Program-made: the position numbers and the translations under genes | DNA from: Acidobacteriaceae bacterium | GTDB lineage: Bacteria > Acidobacteriota > Terriglobia > Terriglobales > Acidobacteriaceae | Assembly: GCA_031296355.1 (NCBI GenBank) | Contig: JARLFX010000245.1 | Span: 1-17,371, forward strand | Length of the DNA stretch: 17,371 bases | Reading direction: 5' to 3' | Notes under the pieces: generated by a model | What the model saw: the letters and a program-made list of their open reading frames with translations, nothing else | What the model was told of the DNA's origin: nothing | Databases searched by the model: none | Shown: positions 7,727 through 15,015 of the stretch, piece after piece | Layout of the letters: each line of letters starts with the position of its first letter | Position numbering within the stretch: the stretch's first letter is position 1

Positions 7727-8308
7727 GTGGCTTTGCATAAAATCGCCTCCGCAATTGCGGGCATACTTTTTCTGGCAGCATTCATCCCCTACATCCGCTC
7801 CATCCTGCGCGGCGAAACCGTTCCCGCAAAAGCTACATGGATCATCTGGGCAGCGATTGACACCATCACCCTCGCCGGCATGGTCATCACCCACGCCCTC
7901 AACGGCCAGATCATCGGCGCCGTGCTTGGTGTCTGGATTGTCGCAATCCTCGCCCTCCGCCGCGGAGCCTCCGGCTGGTCCCAGCTTGACATCGCCTGCA
8001 TCGCTGGCGCTGCCATCGGCCTCTGCCTGATGTTCTTCAGCCCCACCTACGGCCTGCTCACCAGCCTTGCAGTCCTCTTCATCGGCTCCATCCCCACCTT
8101 CGTCCACGGATATCGCGAACCCGAAAAAGAAAACAAAGCCGCCTGGATGATCTACTTCCTCTCCTGCCTCTTCGCGCTTCCCGCCATCACCAAATGGGAC
8201 GTCCAGCACGCCGCCCAACCCCTGATCTTTTTCGCAACCGAGTCCGTCATGGTCTACATGACCTGGATCCGCCCCCGATTCACCAAAGCTCTAACCCCTA
8301 CTCCATAA
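7727..8308 (+). CDS. PQ-loop-like multi-pass membrane protein with internal repeat
   Basis: This 193-residue membrane protein has no assigned family that I can name. About seven helices are visible (roughly 4-24, 36-55, 57-76, 86-103, 106-125, 138-153, 160-180). Residues 20-41 (IPYIRSILRGE...KATWIIW) and 122-143 (IPTFVHGYREP...KAAWMIY) align without gaps, sharing IP, R, KA and W. This suggests two tandem three-helix units, as in PQ-loop/SWEET-type transporters, though the PQ dipeptide itself is absent. The GTG at 7727 is preferred because AGGAG stands 7 bases upstream; a longer frame from GTG 7703 has a weaker site. The stop lies 8 bases from the convergent next gene. A small-solute transport role is only inference. 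Confidence 0.65.
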   Translation: MALHKIASAIAGILFLAAFIPYIRSILRGETVPAKATWIIWAAIDTITLAGMVITHALNGQIIGAVLGVWIVAILALRRGASGWSQLDIACIAGAAIGLCLMFFSPTYGLLTSLAVLFIGSIPTFVHGYREPEKENKAAWMIYFLSCLFALPAITKWDVQHAAQPLIFFATESVMVYMTWIRPRFTKALTPTP

Positions 8309-8316
8309 TCCCTGTC

Positions 8317-9606
8317 TTATTTCCCCGTGTAAATAATGTGCCAGATGCTGTTCGACCCATCATCGGTCACGAACAGCGACCCATCCGCGCCCTCGGTCAC
8401 TCCCACCGGACGCCCCCACGTATCGCCCTCCGGCGTCACAAATCCCGTCATGAAATCCTCATACTCGCCGGTCGCGTGACCATTCTTCATCGGCACGCGA
8501 ATCAGCTCATACCCCGTCTTCACATGCTTGTTCCACGACCCATGCTCCGCCGCAAACGCATCGCCACGGTACTGCGCCGGAAACTGCTTCCCGTCAATGA
8601 ACGTCATCTCCAGCGAAGCATCATGCGGCTGCAGCAGCACATCCGGCGTAATCACCTTGTCCTTCAGCTCAGGATGCTTCCCCTCATGCCGAGGGTCCTG
8701 GTTCGGCCCCATGTACCACCACGGCCAGCCGTAAAATCCATCCTCCTGCACATGCGTGATGTAGTCCGGCACCAGGTTGTCGCCCAGCGCATCGCGTTCG
8801 TTCGTCGAGCACCACAGTTCGCCCGTGATCGGATTTACCGCCTCGCCCACACAGTTGCGAATCCCCGATGCATACACCTTCACAAACTTTCCCTCCGGCG
8901 TGAACTCCAGCACATCCGCGCGATGAAACTCCTCCGGATGCGTGTCCGCATCATCCACATTGGAGTGTGAGCCCACCGAAACAAACATCTTCGTTCCGTC
9001 CTGCGAGAACACCACATCCCGCGTCCAGTGTCCGCCGCCGCGCAGCCTGCCCCCGCCCGGAATATCAGCCAGCTTCTCCGCATGTCCCGTCGCCTTCAGA
9101 TCGCCATTCTTATAGGCAAATCGAACCACTGAGTCCGTATTGCCGATGTAAACCCACTTCGGGTTCGGTCCCCTTGGATAAAAATTGACCCCGAAAGGCT
9201 GCGTCACCTCCGTCGTGAAGACGGAGATCAACTTCGGCTTGCCCTTATCCGTCACACCGCGAAACACCAGGATCTGGTTTGACTCGCTCGCCGCGACAAA
9301 CAGATCGCCATTCGGAGCCGTGCGGATAAGCCGCGGCGCAGGAATCTCGGCGGCGTACAGCTCCACCTTGAACCCCTTGGGCACCGCCGGCCACGCGTTT
9401 GCAGGCCGAGGCACCGGCGTATTACGCACATCCACACTCTGCGTCGCATAGGGTTTGGGCAGGTCACCCACGGTCAGCTTGCGCCTCACCCCCGGCGCCT
9501 GCTTGGTGAAATCCGTGAATGCGTTTTGGCCAGTCAGCACCTGTTGCGCCAGGGCGCAGCTCGCAGCCAGAGGCAGCAAAGCCAGTACACAATATTTGCG
9601 GTTCAT
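8317..9606 (-). CDS. Sorbosone dehydrogenase-type PQQ beta-propeller, exported
   Basis: This 429-residue protein starts with a signal peptide (1-20, MNRKYCVLALLPLAASCALA) and is expected in the periplasm. It matches the L-sorbosone/soluble glucose dehydrogenase family, six-bladed propellers that usually oxidise sugars with PQQ. Typical blocks are LRGGGHWTRDVVF (188-200, possible catalytic H193), VGSHSNVDD (211-219), STNERDALGDNLVPDY (267-282), FYGWPWWYMG (291-300), AAEHGSWN (352-359), and GRPVGV...DGSLFVTDDGSNSIW near the C-terminus. The ATG at 9606 is chosen over the longer frame from 9675 because it begins the signal peptide and has GGAG 5 bases upstream. No PQQ synthesis gene is nearby. 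The real substrate and cofactor are unproven, since many family members are uncharacterised. Confidence 0.82.
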   Translation of the reverse strand: MNRKYCVLALLPLAASCALAQQVLTGQNAFTDFTKQAPGVRRKLTVGDLPKPYATQSVDVRNTPVPRPANAWPAVPKGFKVELYAAEIPAPRLIRTAPNGDLFVAASESNQILVFRGVTDKGKPKLISVFTTEVTQPFGVNFYPRGPNPKWVYIGNTDSVVRFAYKNGDLKATGHAEKLADIPGGGRLRGGGHWTRDVVFSQDGTKMFVSVGSHSNVDDADTHPEEFHRADVLEFTPEGKFVKVYASGIRNCVGEAVNPITGELWCSTNERDALGDNLVPDYITHVQEDGFYGWPWWYMGPNQDPRHEGKHPELKDKVITPDVLLQPHDASLEMTFIDGKQFPAQYRGDAFAAEHGSWNKHVKTGYELIRVPMKNGHATGEYEDFMTGFVTPEGDTWGRPVGVTEGADGSLFVTDDGSNSIWHIIYTGK

Positions 9607-9646
9607 GAACACTCCAAAGGGGGTAATCGCAGCGTCAGAATCAGCT

Positions 9647-9675
9647 TCTAAAGAATAGAACGAGACGGCTGCCAA
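9647..9675 (-). promoter_or_regulatory. Candidate promoter for the PQQ dehydrogenase gene
   Basis: On the minus strand, TTGGCA (9675-9670, five of six matches to -35 consensus) is followed after 17 bases by TTTAGA (9652-9647, three of six). The start would fall near 9640, giving a leader of about 35 bases. It sits in the 174-base divergent space shared with the outer-membrane protein gene. Confidence 0.4.
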
Positions 9676-9780
9676 TAGGACGCATAAATTCTGTAGCCTA
9701 TGGCTAAACCCATGTTCATCACACGCAATGCAGCCTCTTCCCCGGTCTGCATCATAGTAGACAGACGGGAATCGGTACGC

Positions 9781-10392
9781 ATGCAGAAAAGCAGGTTCAG
9801 TACGGCATTGGGTTGGTTCACCACAGCGCTTATCGCTGCACTAATCAGCGTCACCGCCTCAGCGCAGGAGATCCCCACGAAGCAGCAGGCCGCAAGCCTG
9901 CAGGTATTCGGCCTCTTCTCCTACGTACAGCCGCATTACTATCCCTCGAATAACAACGGCATCAGCTTCGGCGCCGATCTCAACTTTCGCCCGCTCAGCG
10001 TCATTCAGCCCTCGCTGGAGCTCCGCGCCACCTTCGCTCCGGGCAGCGATGTCTCCGAGCACACCTACAACTTCGGCCCCCGCGTCGAGTTGAACCTCAA
10101 TCGCATCCGTCCCTACGCCTTCGCCTTCATCGGCAAGGGCTACATCACCTTTGCCCATCCCGTCATCTATCCCACCGGTCCCTATTCGCATGACGATTCC
10201 ACCGTCTTCAGCGGCGGCGCCGGCGTGGACTACCTCCTGACTCCCCGCATCGGCCTCCGCGCCGATATCATGCTCCAGCGCTGGAACCTCGGCGGCGGCG
10301 CCACCACCACCATCTTTCATCCCCGCCTCTACAGCGTCGGCGCAGACTACCGCTTTGACTTCAACCGCCCGCACTTCCACCGCCACCGCTAA
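9781..10392 (+). CDS. Small outer-membrane beta-barrel protein
   Basis: This 203-residue protein has a signal peptide (1-29, ending TASAQ, after MQKSR) and then about eight amphipathic strands with alternating hydrophobic and aromatic residues. Examples are LQVFGLFSYVQPHYY, GISFGADLNFRP, SLELRATFAP, YNFGPRVELNL, AFAFIGKGYITF, FSGGAGVDYLL, IGLRADIMLQRW and YSVGADYRFDF. This is the pattern of small OmpA/opacity-like barrels. The last residues NRPHFHRHR are His- and Arg-rich after the final strand. ATG 9781 is chosen because it opens the signal peptide; the frame also reads from ATG 9700, but that would place 27 residues before it. The upstream CGGGAA is a weak ribosome site. It diverges from the PQQ dehydrogenase gene. 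The specific role is unknown. Confidence 0.7.
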   Translation: MQKSRFSTALGWFTTALIAALISVTASAQEIPTKQQAASLQVFGLFSYVQPHYYPSNNNGISFGADLNFRPLSVIQPSLELRATFAPGSDVSEHTYNFGPRVELNLNRIRPYAFAFIGKGYITFAHPVIYPTGPYSHDDSTVFSGGAGVDYLLTPRIGLRADIMLQRWNLGGGATTTIFHPRLYSVGADYRFDFNRPHFHRHR

Positions 10393-10456
10393 CAGTCCCC
10401 CCCCAGCCACGAATCCGGGTACCCATCCTCACGACAGCTTCATAGTGCCCAACACT

Positions 10457-10558
10457 CTGGGTGCCCCATTCATCGCGTTTTTTGCGATGAGTGGGATAGC
10501 CTCGCATAGCGTGGGCCGCGCAGAGCCTGTCCTGAGCGAAGTCGAATGGGCGCGCAAA
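10457..10558. repeat. Dispersed hairpin repeat, copy A
   Basis: It starts CTGGGTGCCCCAT and forms a 12-bp stem (10465-10476 with 10484-10495, one G-T pair) around a GTTTTTT loop. GGGATAGCCTCGC, a second imperfect hairpin, GGGCCGCGC and GCGCGCAAA follow. A second copy lies at 16037-16117. The stem bases differ between copies but pairing is kept. Copy A carries 28 extra bases (10522-10549). It lies 64 bases after the beta-barrel gene and may also end its transcript. Confidence 0.75.
10522..10549. repeat. Nested 28-base element inside repeat copy A
   Basis: Copy B has only GAC between GGGCCGCGC and GCGCGCAAA; copy A has 28 bases here, including CCTGAGCGAAGTCGAA. That core is related to the CCTGAGCG...CGAAGGA repeats at 10608 and 14219, so one repeat type appears to sit inside another. 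Confidence 0.55.
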
Positions 10559-10607
10559 TCTTCCACCGCCACTAAACTCCAATCCGATCATCAACCTTCA
10601 ACCCGTC

Positions 10608-10636
10608 GTCATCCTGAGCGTTTAGCGAAGGACCCC
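10608..10636. repeat. CCTGAGCG/CGAAGGA repeat, copy 1
   Basis: GTCATCCTGAGCG, five bases, then CGAAGGACCCC. The same two halves recur at 14219-14252 around a different centre. It is a short intergenic repeat of a kind I recall as abundant in several phyla. The rest of the 10393-10763 spacer holds the other repeat copy, a C8 run just after the beta-barrel stop, and no gene. Confidence 0.6.
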
Positions 10637-10735
10637 CGCAGTTGTTTTTATCGCTGCACGACACCCCACCCAACGAAGGCCGTTGTCGTTGTTATCCCCC
10701 GCCAGAATTCCCGCGAAAATGCTACGCTGAATCTT

Positions 10736-10741
10736 TACAAT
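10736..10741 (+). promoter_or_regulatory. Candidate -10 box for the hem operon
   Basis: TACAAT lies 22 bases before the hemE ATG, which would give a very short leader. No convincing -35 is seen at normal spacing. This is a weak assignment based on one hexamer. Confidence 0.3.
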
Positions 10742-10763
10742 CCTTTTCCTGAGTCAGCCGCAA

Positions 10764-11843
10764 ATGAGCCCTTCCGAAACAACACCCTCCACCAGCCGAT
10801 TCGTCCGCGCCTGTCTCCGCCTGCCCGTAGACCGCACCCCCGTCTGGTTCCTGCGTCAGGCCGGCCGCTACATGCCGGAGTACATGGCCGTCCGCAAGCA
10901 CCATTCCCTGCTCGACATCTGCCGCAAGCCCGAGATCGCCGCCGAAGTCACCATCACCGCCGCTGAAAAGCTCGGCGTCGATGCAGCCATCATCTTCGCC
11001 GACCTCCTGCTCCCCTTCACCCCCATGGGCCTCGATTTCGAGTTCCTCGCCGGCGAAGGTCCCGTCGTCCGCGAGCCTATCCGCACCCGCCAGCAGATTG
11101 ACGCTCTCCGCACCGACCGCACCGCCGACCTCGGCTACGTCGCCGAAGCCATCGCCAAGGTCGCCAAACACTTCTCAGCCCCGCGCCCCGACGGCGACAC
11201 CCTCGGCATCATCGGCTTCTGCGGCGCGCCCTTCACCCTCGCCAGCTACATGATCGAGGGCGGCAGCTCCCGCAACTACATCGAGACCAAGCGCATGATG
11301 TACTCCGACCCCGGCGCCTGGGCCGCACTGATGGAAAAGCTCATCGAAGTCCTCATCGGCTTTGCCGCGCAGCAGGTCGAAGCCGGCGCCGACGTTATCC
11401 AGATCTTCGATAGCTGGGCCGGCGCACTCTCTGTCGCCGACTATCGCGAATACGTTCTGCCAGCCACCACCCGCCTCGTTCAGGCCGTGCGTGCACTCGG
11501 CGTCCCCGTCATCTACTTCGGCGTCGATACCGCCTCCCAGCTCTCCACCATGCGCGAGACCCAGGCCGATGTCCTCGGCCTCGACTGGCGCGTTCCCCTC
11601 GACGAAGGCTGGCGCGCTATCGGCCACGACCGCGCCGTGCAGGGCAACCTCGACCCCATCACCCTCTTCGCGCCCGGATCCGTCCTGCGCCGTCGCGTAC
11701 AGGAGATCTTCACCGCCGCCAATGGCCGCAACGGACACATCTTCAACCTCGGCCACGGCATCGTCCCCGGCACTCCGGTCGAAAACGTCCAGCGCGTCGT
11801 CGAACTCGTGAAGGAGTTCTCAGCCCAGACGGCGCGGACATGA
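10764..11843 (+). CDS. hemE: Uroporphyrinogen decarboxylase
   Basis: This 359-residue cytoplasmic enzyme removes four carboxyl groups from uroporphyrinogen III to give coproporphyrinogen III in haem synthesis. Diagnostic blocks are PVWFLRQAGRYMPEY (26-40), with R31 and R35 binding substrate carboxylates; IIFADLLLP (76-84), with the probable catalytic D80; GFCGAPFTLASYMIEGG (151-167), with Y162 in the active site; and FNLGHGIVPGTP (327-338), with H331. It has the normal family length of about 350. It is the first gene of a tight operon: its TGA overlaps the hemH ATG (ATGA at 11840-11843). No strong Shine-Dalgarno precedes ATG 10764, but the N-terminus fits the family. Confidence 0.97.
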   Translation: MSPSETTPSTSRFVRACLRLPVDRTPVWFLRQAGRYMPEYMAVRKHHSLLDICRKPEIAAEVTITAAEKLGVDAAIIFADLLLPFTPMGLDFEFLAGEGPVVREPIRTRQQIDALRTDRTADLGYVAEAIAKVAKHFSAPRPDGDTLGIIGFCGAPFTLASYMIEGGSSRNYIETKRMMYSDPGAWAALMEKLIEVLIGFAAQQVEAGADVIQIFDSWAGALSVADYREYVLPATTRLVQAVRALGVPVIYFGVDTASQLSTMRETQADVLGLDWRVPLDEGWRAIGHDRAVQGNLDPITLFAPGSVLRRRVQEIFTAANGRNGHIFNLGHGIVPGTPVENVQRVVELVKEFSAQTART

Positions 11844-12811
11844 GAGCTATCCTTCTCCTCGCCCACGGCACGCCAGACACCCTCGGCGAGATGCCCGAAT
11901 ATCTCAGCAAAGTCGTCGGTGGCCGCCCCATGCCGCAGCACGTCGTCGAAGAGCTACAGCAACGCTACGCCGAGATCGGCCTCGCCAGCGAGCCCGGCCC
12001 CGAGCCCCCGCCCCTCACCCGCTGGACGCTCCGCCAGGCCGCGATGCTCCACGACCTGCTCCGCGTCCCCGTCTACGTTGGCATGCGCAACTGGCACCCC
12101 TACATCGCCGACACCGTCGCCCAAATGAAGGCCGACGGCGTCGAATCCGCCACCGTCATCTGCCTCGCGCCCCAGACCTCCCGCACCAGCATCGGCCTCT
12201 ACAAGCGCGCCCTCGCCACCGCGATCGATGGCGCTTTCCCCGTCGACTTCATTGAAGGCTGGGCCTCGCAGCCGCAGCTCATCGCTGCCTTCGCCCAGCG
12301 CCTGCGCGCTGCCTGGTCTGCCGCCTGCACCGCCAGCGGCCAAAAACTTCCCGTGCTCTTCACCGCCCACTCCGTCCCCTGCCGCACCGTGCAGGGCGAA
12401 GCCCCCGATGCCTACGCCGTCGAAGCCAGACACACCGCCGCCCTCGTCGCCGCGCAATTGCCGGAGATCGAGCAATGGTACTTCGCCTTCCAGAGCCAGG
12501 GCGTCGCGGGCGGCCCGTGGATCGGCCCCTCTGTCGAAGACACCCTCACCGCCCTCAAGCAGGAAGGCGCACCCGGCATTGTGCTACAGCCCATCGGCTT
12601 CGTCTGCGATCACGTCGAAGTCCTCTACGACATCGACATCGCCTTCCAGAAGACGGCCCAAGACCTCGGCCTCCCCCTCTGGCGCGCCGAAAGTCTGAAC
12701 GACTCCCCCCTCCTCACCGAAGCCCTCGCCGCATTAGCGCAGCAAGCCGAATCCCGCACCCCGCGCCTTCTCGAAGCAGAACCCGCCCCCGCCGCCCATC
12801 GTCCCAGCTAA
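11840..12811 (+). CDS. hemH: Ferrochelatase (proto- or coproporphyrin type)
   Basis: This 323-residue enzyme inserts Fe2+ into a porphyrin. The catalytic H177 is in LFTAHSVPC (173-181) and E260 in GFVCDHVEVLYDID (253-266); GMRNWHPYI (81-89), LAPQTS (109-114) and GGPWIGPSVEDT (224-235) also match the family. Its closest resemblance by eye is to the soluble Bacillus-like group, with no C-terminal membrane segment or Fe-S cysteine cluster. Two departures stand out. The residue at the position of Bacillus subtilis Tyr13 is His9 (LLAHGTP). The usual IGG-x-SPL loop is longer, reading IGLASEPGPEPPPL (46-59). The C-terminal tail (about 305-323) is Pro/Ala-rich. Its start overlaps the hemE stop, implying translational coupling; hemG follows after 13 bases. 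Confidence 0.92.
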   Translation: MRAILLLAHGTPDTLGEMPEYLSKVVGGRPMPQHVVEELQQRYAEIGLASEPGPEPPPLTRWTLRQAAMLHDLLRVPVYVGMRNWHPYIADTVAQMKADGVESATVICLAPQTSRTSIGLYKRALATAIDGAFPVDFIEGWASQPQLIAAFAQRLRAAWSAACTASGQKLPVLFTAHSVPCRTVQGEAPDAYAVEARHTAALVAAQLPEIEQWYFAFQSQGVAGGPWIGPSVEDTLTALKQEGAPGIVLQPIGFVCDHVEVLYDIDIAFQKTAQDLGLPLWRAESLNDSPLLTEALAALAQQAESRTPRLLEAEPAPAAHRPS

Positions 12812-12824
12812 GCGAGCACACCCC

Positions 12825-14183
12825 ATGAAGATCGCAATCCTCGGCGGCGGCATAGCAGGAGTCACAGCAGCCTACCAGCTCGCCCGCCTGCAGGCCGACG
12901 GCGCACCCATCACCGCCACGCTCTTCGAAGCCACCTCCCGCCTCGGCGGCATCATCGAGACCGTCCGCGCCGGCGATTACACCATCGAATGCGGCCCCGA
13001 AGCCTGGGTCACAGACAAGCCCTGGGCCAGCGAACTCGCCGCCGAACTCGCCCTCCCCACGCTCCCCTCGCTCGACGCCCAGCGCCGCACCTACCTCCTG
13101 TGCCAGCGTTCCGGCAGCAGAAAACTCGAAGCCATCCCGCAAGCCATGCGCCTCATGGTCCCCACCGACCGCGCCGCTATCGAAAACTCCCCGCTCCTCA
13201 GCCAGGCCGCCAAACAGGCCTACCGCGAAGAACCCCACCGCGCCGCCGAACTCAAAGCCTCCGCCCCCCAGCAAGACGAGTCCGTCGCCAGCTTCGTCCG
13301 CCGCCACTTCGGCGACGAAGTCACCCGCACCTTCGCCGCGCCCCTCCTCGCCGGAGTCTTCGGCGGCGATGTCGAGACCCTCAGCGTCCGCGCCGTCATG
13401 CCCGCCCTCGTCGCCATGGAGCGCGAGCACGGCAGCCTCATCGCCGCCCTCGCCGCCAGAAAATCCGCCTCCACCTCCGCCGTCTTCACCACCCTGCGCG
13501 ACGGCATGGGCGCGCTGATCGACGCCATGTCGCTGCACCTCAGCGACGTTCGTCTCAACACCCCAATCACCGCGCTCGAATCCTCCGGCTCCCGCTGGCG
13601 CGTGCACTTCGCAAACACCGCAGAAGAGTTCGACTCCGTCATCCTCGCCACACCCGCCGACGCAACCGCAACCCTTCTGCGCCCCATCGACGCAACTGCC
13701 GCCGATCTGCTCCCCACCGAAGCCAGCTCCGCAGCCATCGTCGCCCTGGCTTTCGCCGAACCCATCACCCTGCCGCCCGGCTTCGGCTTCCTCGCTTTGC
13801 CAGAAGCAAACACTCCGCTCCTCGCCGCCACCTTCACCCATCAGAAGTTCGCCGGCCGCGTCCCTCCCGGCTCTTCCATGCTCCGCACCTTCTTCAGCGG
13901 AGACCACTGGATGCAGACCACCGACGCCGACCTCCGTCAGCTCGCACTCAAAGAATTAAGCTCCGTCCTCGGTACCCTGCCCGCGCCGCACCTCGCCATC
14001 GTCCGCCGCTGGCCGCGTTCCCTGCCGCAATACGCCGTCAGCCACACCGAACGCATCGCCCAGCTCATGCAGCGCCTTCCCCACAACCTGCGCCTGATCG
14101 GTAACGCCTACAACGGCGTCGGCCTCCCAGACCTCATCCGCGCCGCCCGCCAAACCGCCCGCGACCTAGCCGAATCCGCCTGA
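12825..14183 (+). CDS. hemG: FAD-dependent proto/coproporphyrinogen oxidase (HemY type)
   Basis: This 452-residue flavoprotein uses oxygen to aromatise a porphyrinogen. It is HemY-like and unrelated to the small flavodoxin-like HemG of enterobacteria. The N-terminus is a dinucleotide fold, KIAILGGGIAGVTAAYQLA (2-20), followed by the acidic LFEATSRLGG (33-42) that binds ribose; IECGPEAWVTDKP (54-66) fits the family; and the C-terminal FAD block is GNAYNGVGLPDLI (426-438). In species using the coproporphyrin branch the same family converts coproporphyrinogen to coproporphyrin (CgoX), so the exact substrate is open. It is the third gene of the hemE-hemH-hemG operon, 13 bases after hemH, the order known from Bacillus hemEHY. 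A repeat hairpin starts 35 bases after its stop. Confidence 0.9.
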   Translation: MKIAILGGGIAGVTAAYQLARLQADGAPITATLFEATSRLGGIIETVRAGDYTIECGPEAWVTDKPWASELAAELALPTLPSLDAQRRTYLLCQRSGSRKLEAIPQAMRLMVPTDRAAIENSPLLSQAAKQAYREEPHRAAELKASAPQQDESVASFVRRHFGDEVTRTFAAPLLAGVFGGDVETLSVRAVMPALVAMEREHGSLIAALAARKSASTSAVFTTLRDGMGALIDAMSLHLSDVRLNTPITALESSGSRWRVHFANTAEEFDSVILATPADATATLLRPIDATAADLLPTEASSAAIVALAFAEPITLPPGFGFLALPEANTPLLAATFTHQKFAGRVPPGSSMLRTFFSGDHWMQTTDADLRQLALKELSSVLGTLPAPHLAIVRRWPRSLPQYAVSHTERIAQLMQRLPHNLRLIGNAYNGVGLPDLIRAARQTARDLAESA

Positions 14184-14218
14184 GCGTGGTTGTCATTCTG
14201 AATCATTTTGTTGATTTG

Positions 14219-14252
14219 TCATCCTGAGCGCGCCCTTGCGCGAAGGATCCCG
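14219..14252. repeat. CCTGAGCG/CGAAGGA repeat, copy 2
   Basis: GTCATCCTGAGCG and CGAAGGATCCC flank a centre that makes a CGCG-CCCTTG-CGCG hairpin, with outer ATCCT/AGGAT pairing as well. It lies between the hem operon and the convergent HNH gene, where a transcript end is expected, but no U-run follows. A degenerate GTCATTCTGA is found just upstream near 14192. Confidence 0.65.
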
Positions 14253-14307
14253 GCGCATCCCACTTCCGCTGCACTCCTGCTCAGGGCTCGTGCGCGCCAA
14301 ACACCCC

Positions 14308-14949
14308 TCAGAAGTACAAATACTTCCGCCACTGCTCGTCATTCCCGCCGATCGCCCGCATAATATGCCGGCTGGTGTGCAGCGTAAACGGCCTCGGCTC
14401 GCGGATCAGCTTCATCTCGCGCAGCTCATGCAGCATCTGGTTGCCCTTGCGGCGGTTGCAGTTGTGGCAGCACGCCACCAGGTTCTCCCAGGTCGAGAGC
14501 CCGCCCCGCGAACGCGGAATCACGTGGTCCAGCGTCAACTCAGCCGACGTCAGGATCACCCCGCAGTACTGGCAGCTGTTGCGGTCGCGCAGCAGAATAT
14601 TCTTCCGCGAGAGCGCCCGCGTCTGGTGCGGAATCCGCCGGTACTCCAGCAGCCGGATCACCGATGGCATCGCCACATTCATGCGCGCGGCATGCAGCAT
14701 CGCGCCCTGCTGCTCTTCCGTGCGTGCCACGCCCTTCAGCACCAGCACTAGCGCGCGTCGCGCCCCGCAAATATTGATCGGCTCGTAGGAGGCGTTCAGC
14801 ACCAGCACCGGTGTGGTCATCGGCGACGAGCCGCGAGTCCGGTCGCCGCCGGGGCCATTCTCCCCGTCCTGCCATGCCGTACGCATGGTGTGGCACTTCG
14901 CCAGTGACTTCTGCTTGCGTGGGTGAACCGCTGTCTTTGCCAGTACCAT
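14308..14949 (-). CDS. HNH endonuclease
   Basis: This 213-residue protein belongs to the McrA-like HNH nuclease group (COG1403 type), common as single chromosomal genes whose role is unsettled. The N-terminal part has [19 protein letters not shown] (48-66), and the nuclease core has CQYC (126-129), [13 protein letters not shown] (138-150, catalytic H142), [16 protein letters not shown] (154-169, zinc ligands C161/C164, N156 and N165). The start at ATG 14949 has a strong GGAGG four bases upstream. Most relatives I can picture begin at the MTTPVLVLN point (ATG 14820), so this choice adds about 43 basic, Gly-rich residues. It follows comF on the same strand after 66 bases. It could act in DNA repair or defence; no methylase partner is present. 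Confidence 0.85.
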   Translation of the reverse strand: MVLAKTAVHPRKQKSLAKCHTMRTAWQDGENGPGGDRTRGSSPMTTPVLVLNASYEPINICGARRALVLVLKGVARTEEQQGAMLHAARMNVAMPSVIRLLEYRRIPHQTRALSRKNILLRDRNSCQYCGVILTSAELTLDHVIPRSRGGLSTWENLVACCHNCNRRKGNQMLHELREMKLIREPRPFTLHTSRHIMRAIGGNDEQWRKYLYF

Positions 14950-15015
14950 CGTGCCTCCAAAAAGTGATTGCAATCGAGATGTGGCGAAACTTGTACTGCG
15001 CGAACTCTTCTCCTC

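Noticed and set aside
10355..10966. 203-codon frame spanning the repeat cluster and the hemE start
   Set aside because: It runs out of frame through the repeats and overlaps hemE by 203 bases; the product is Pro/Arg-rich with no family.
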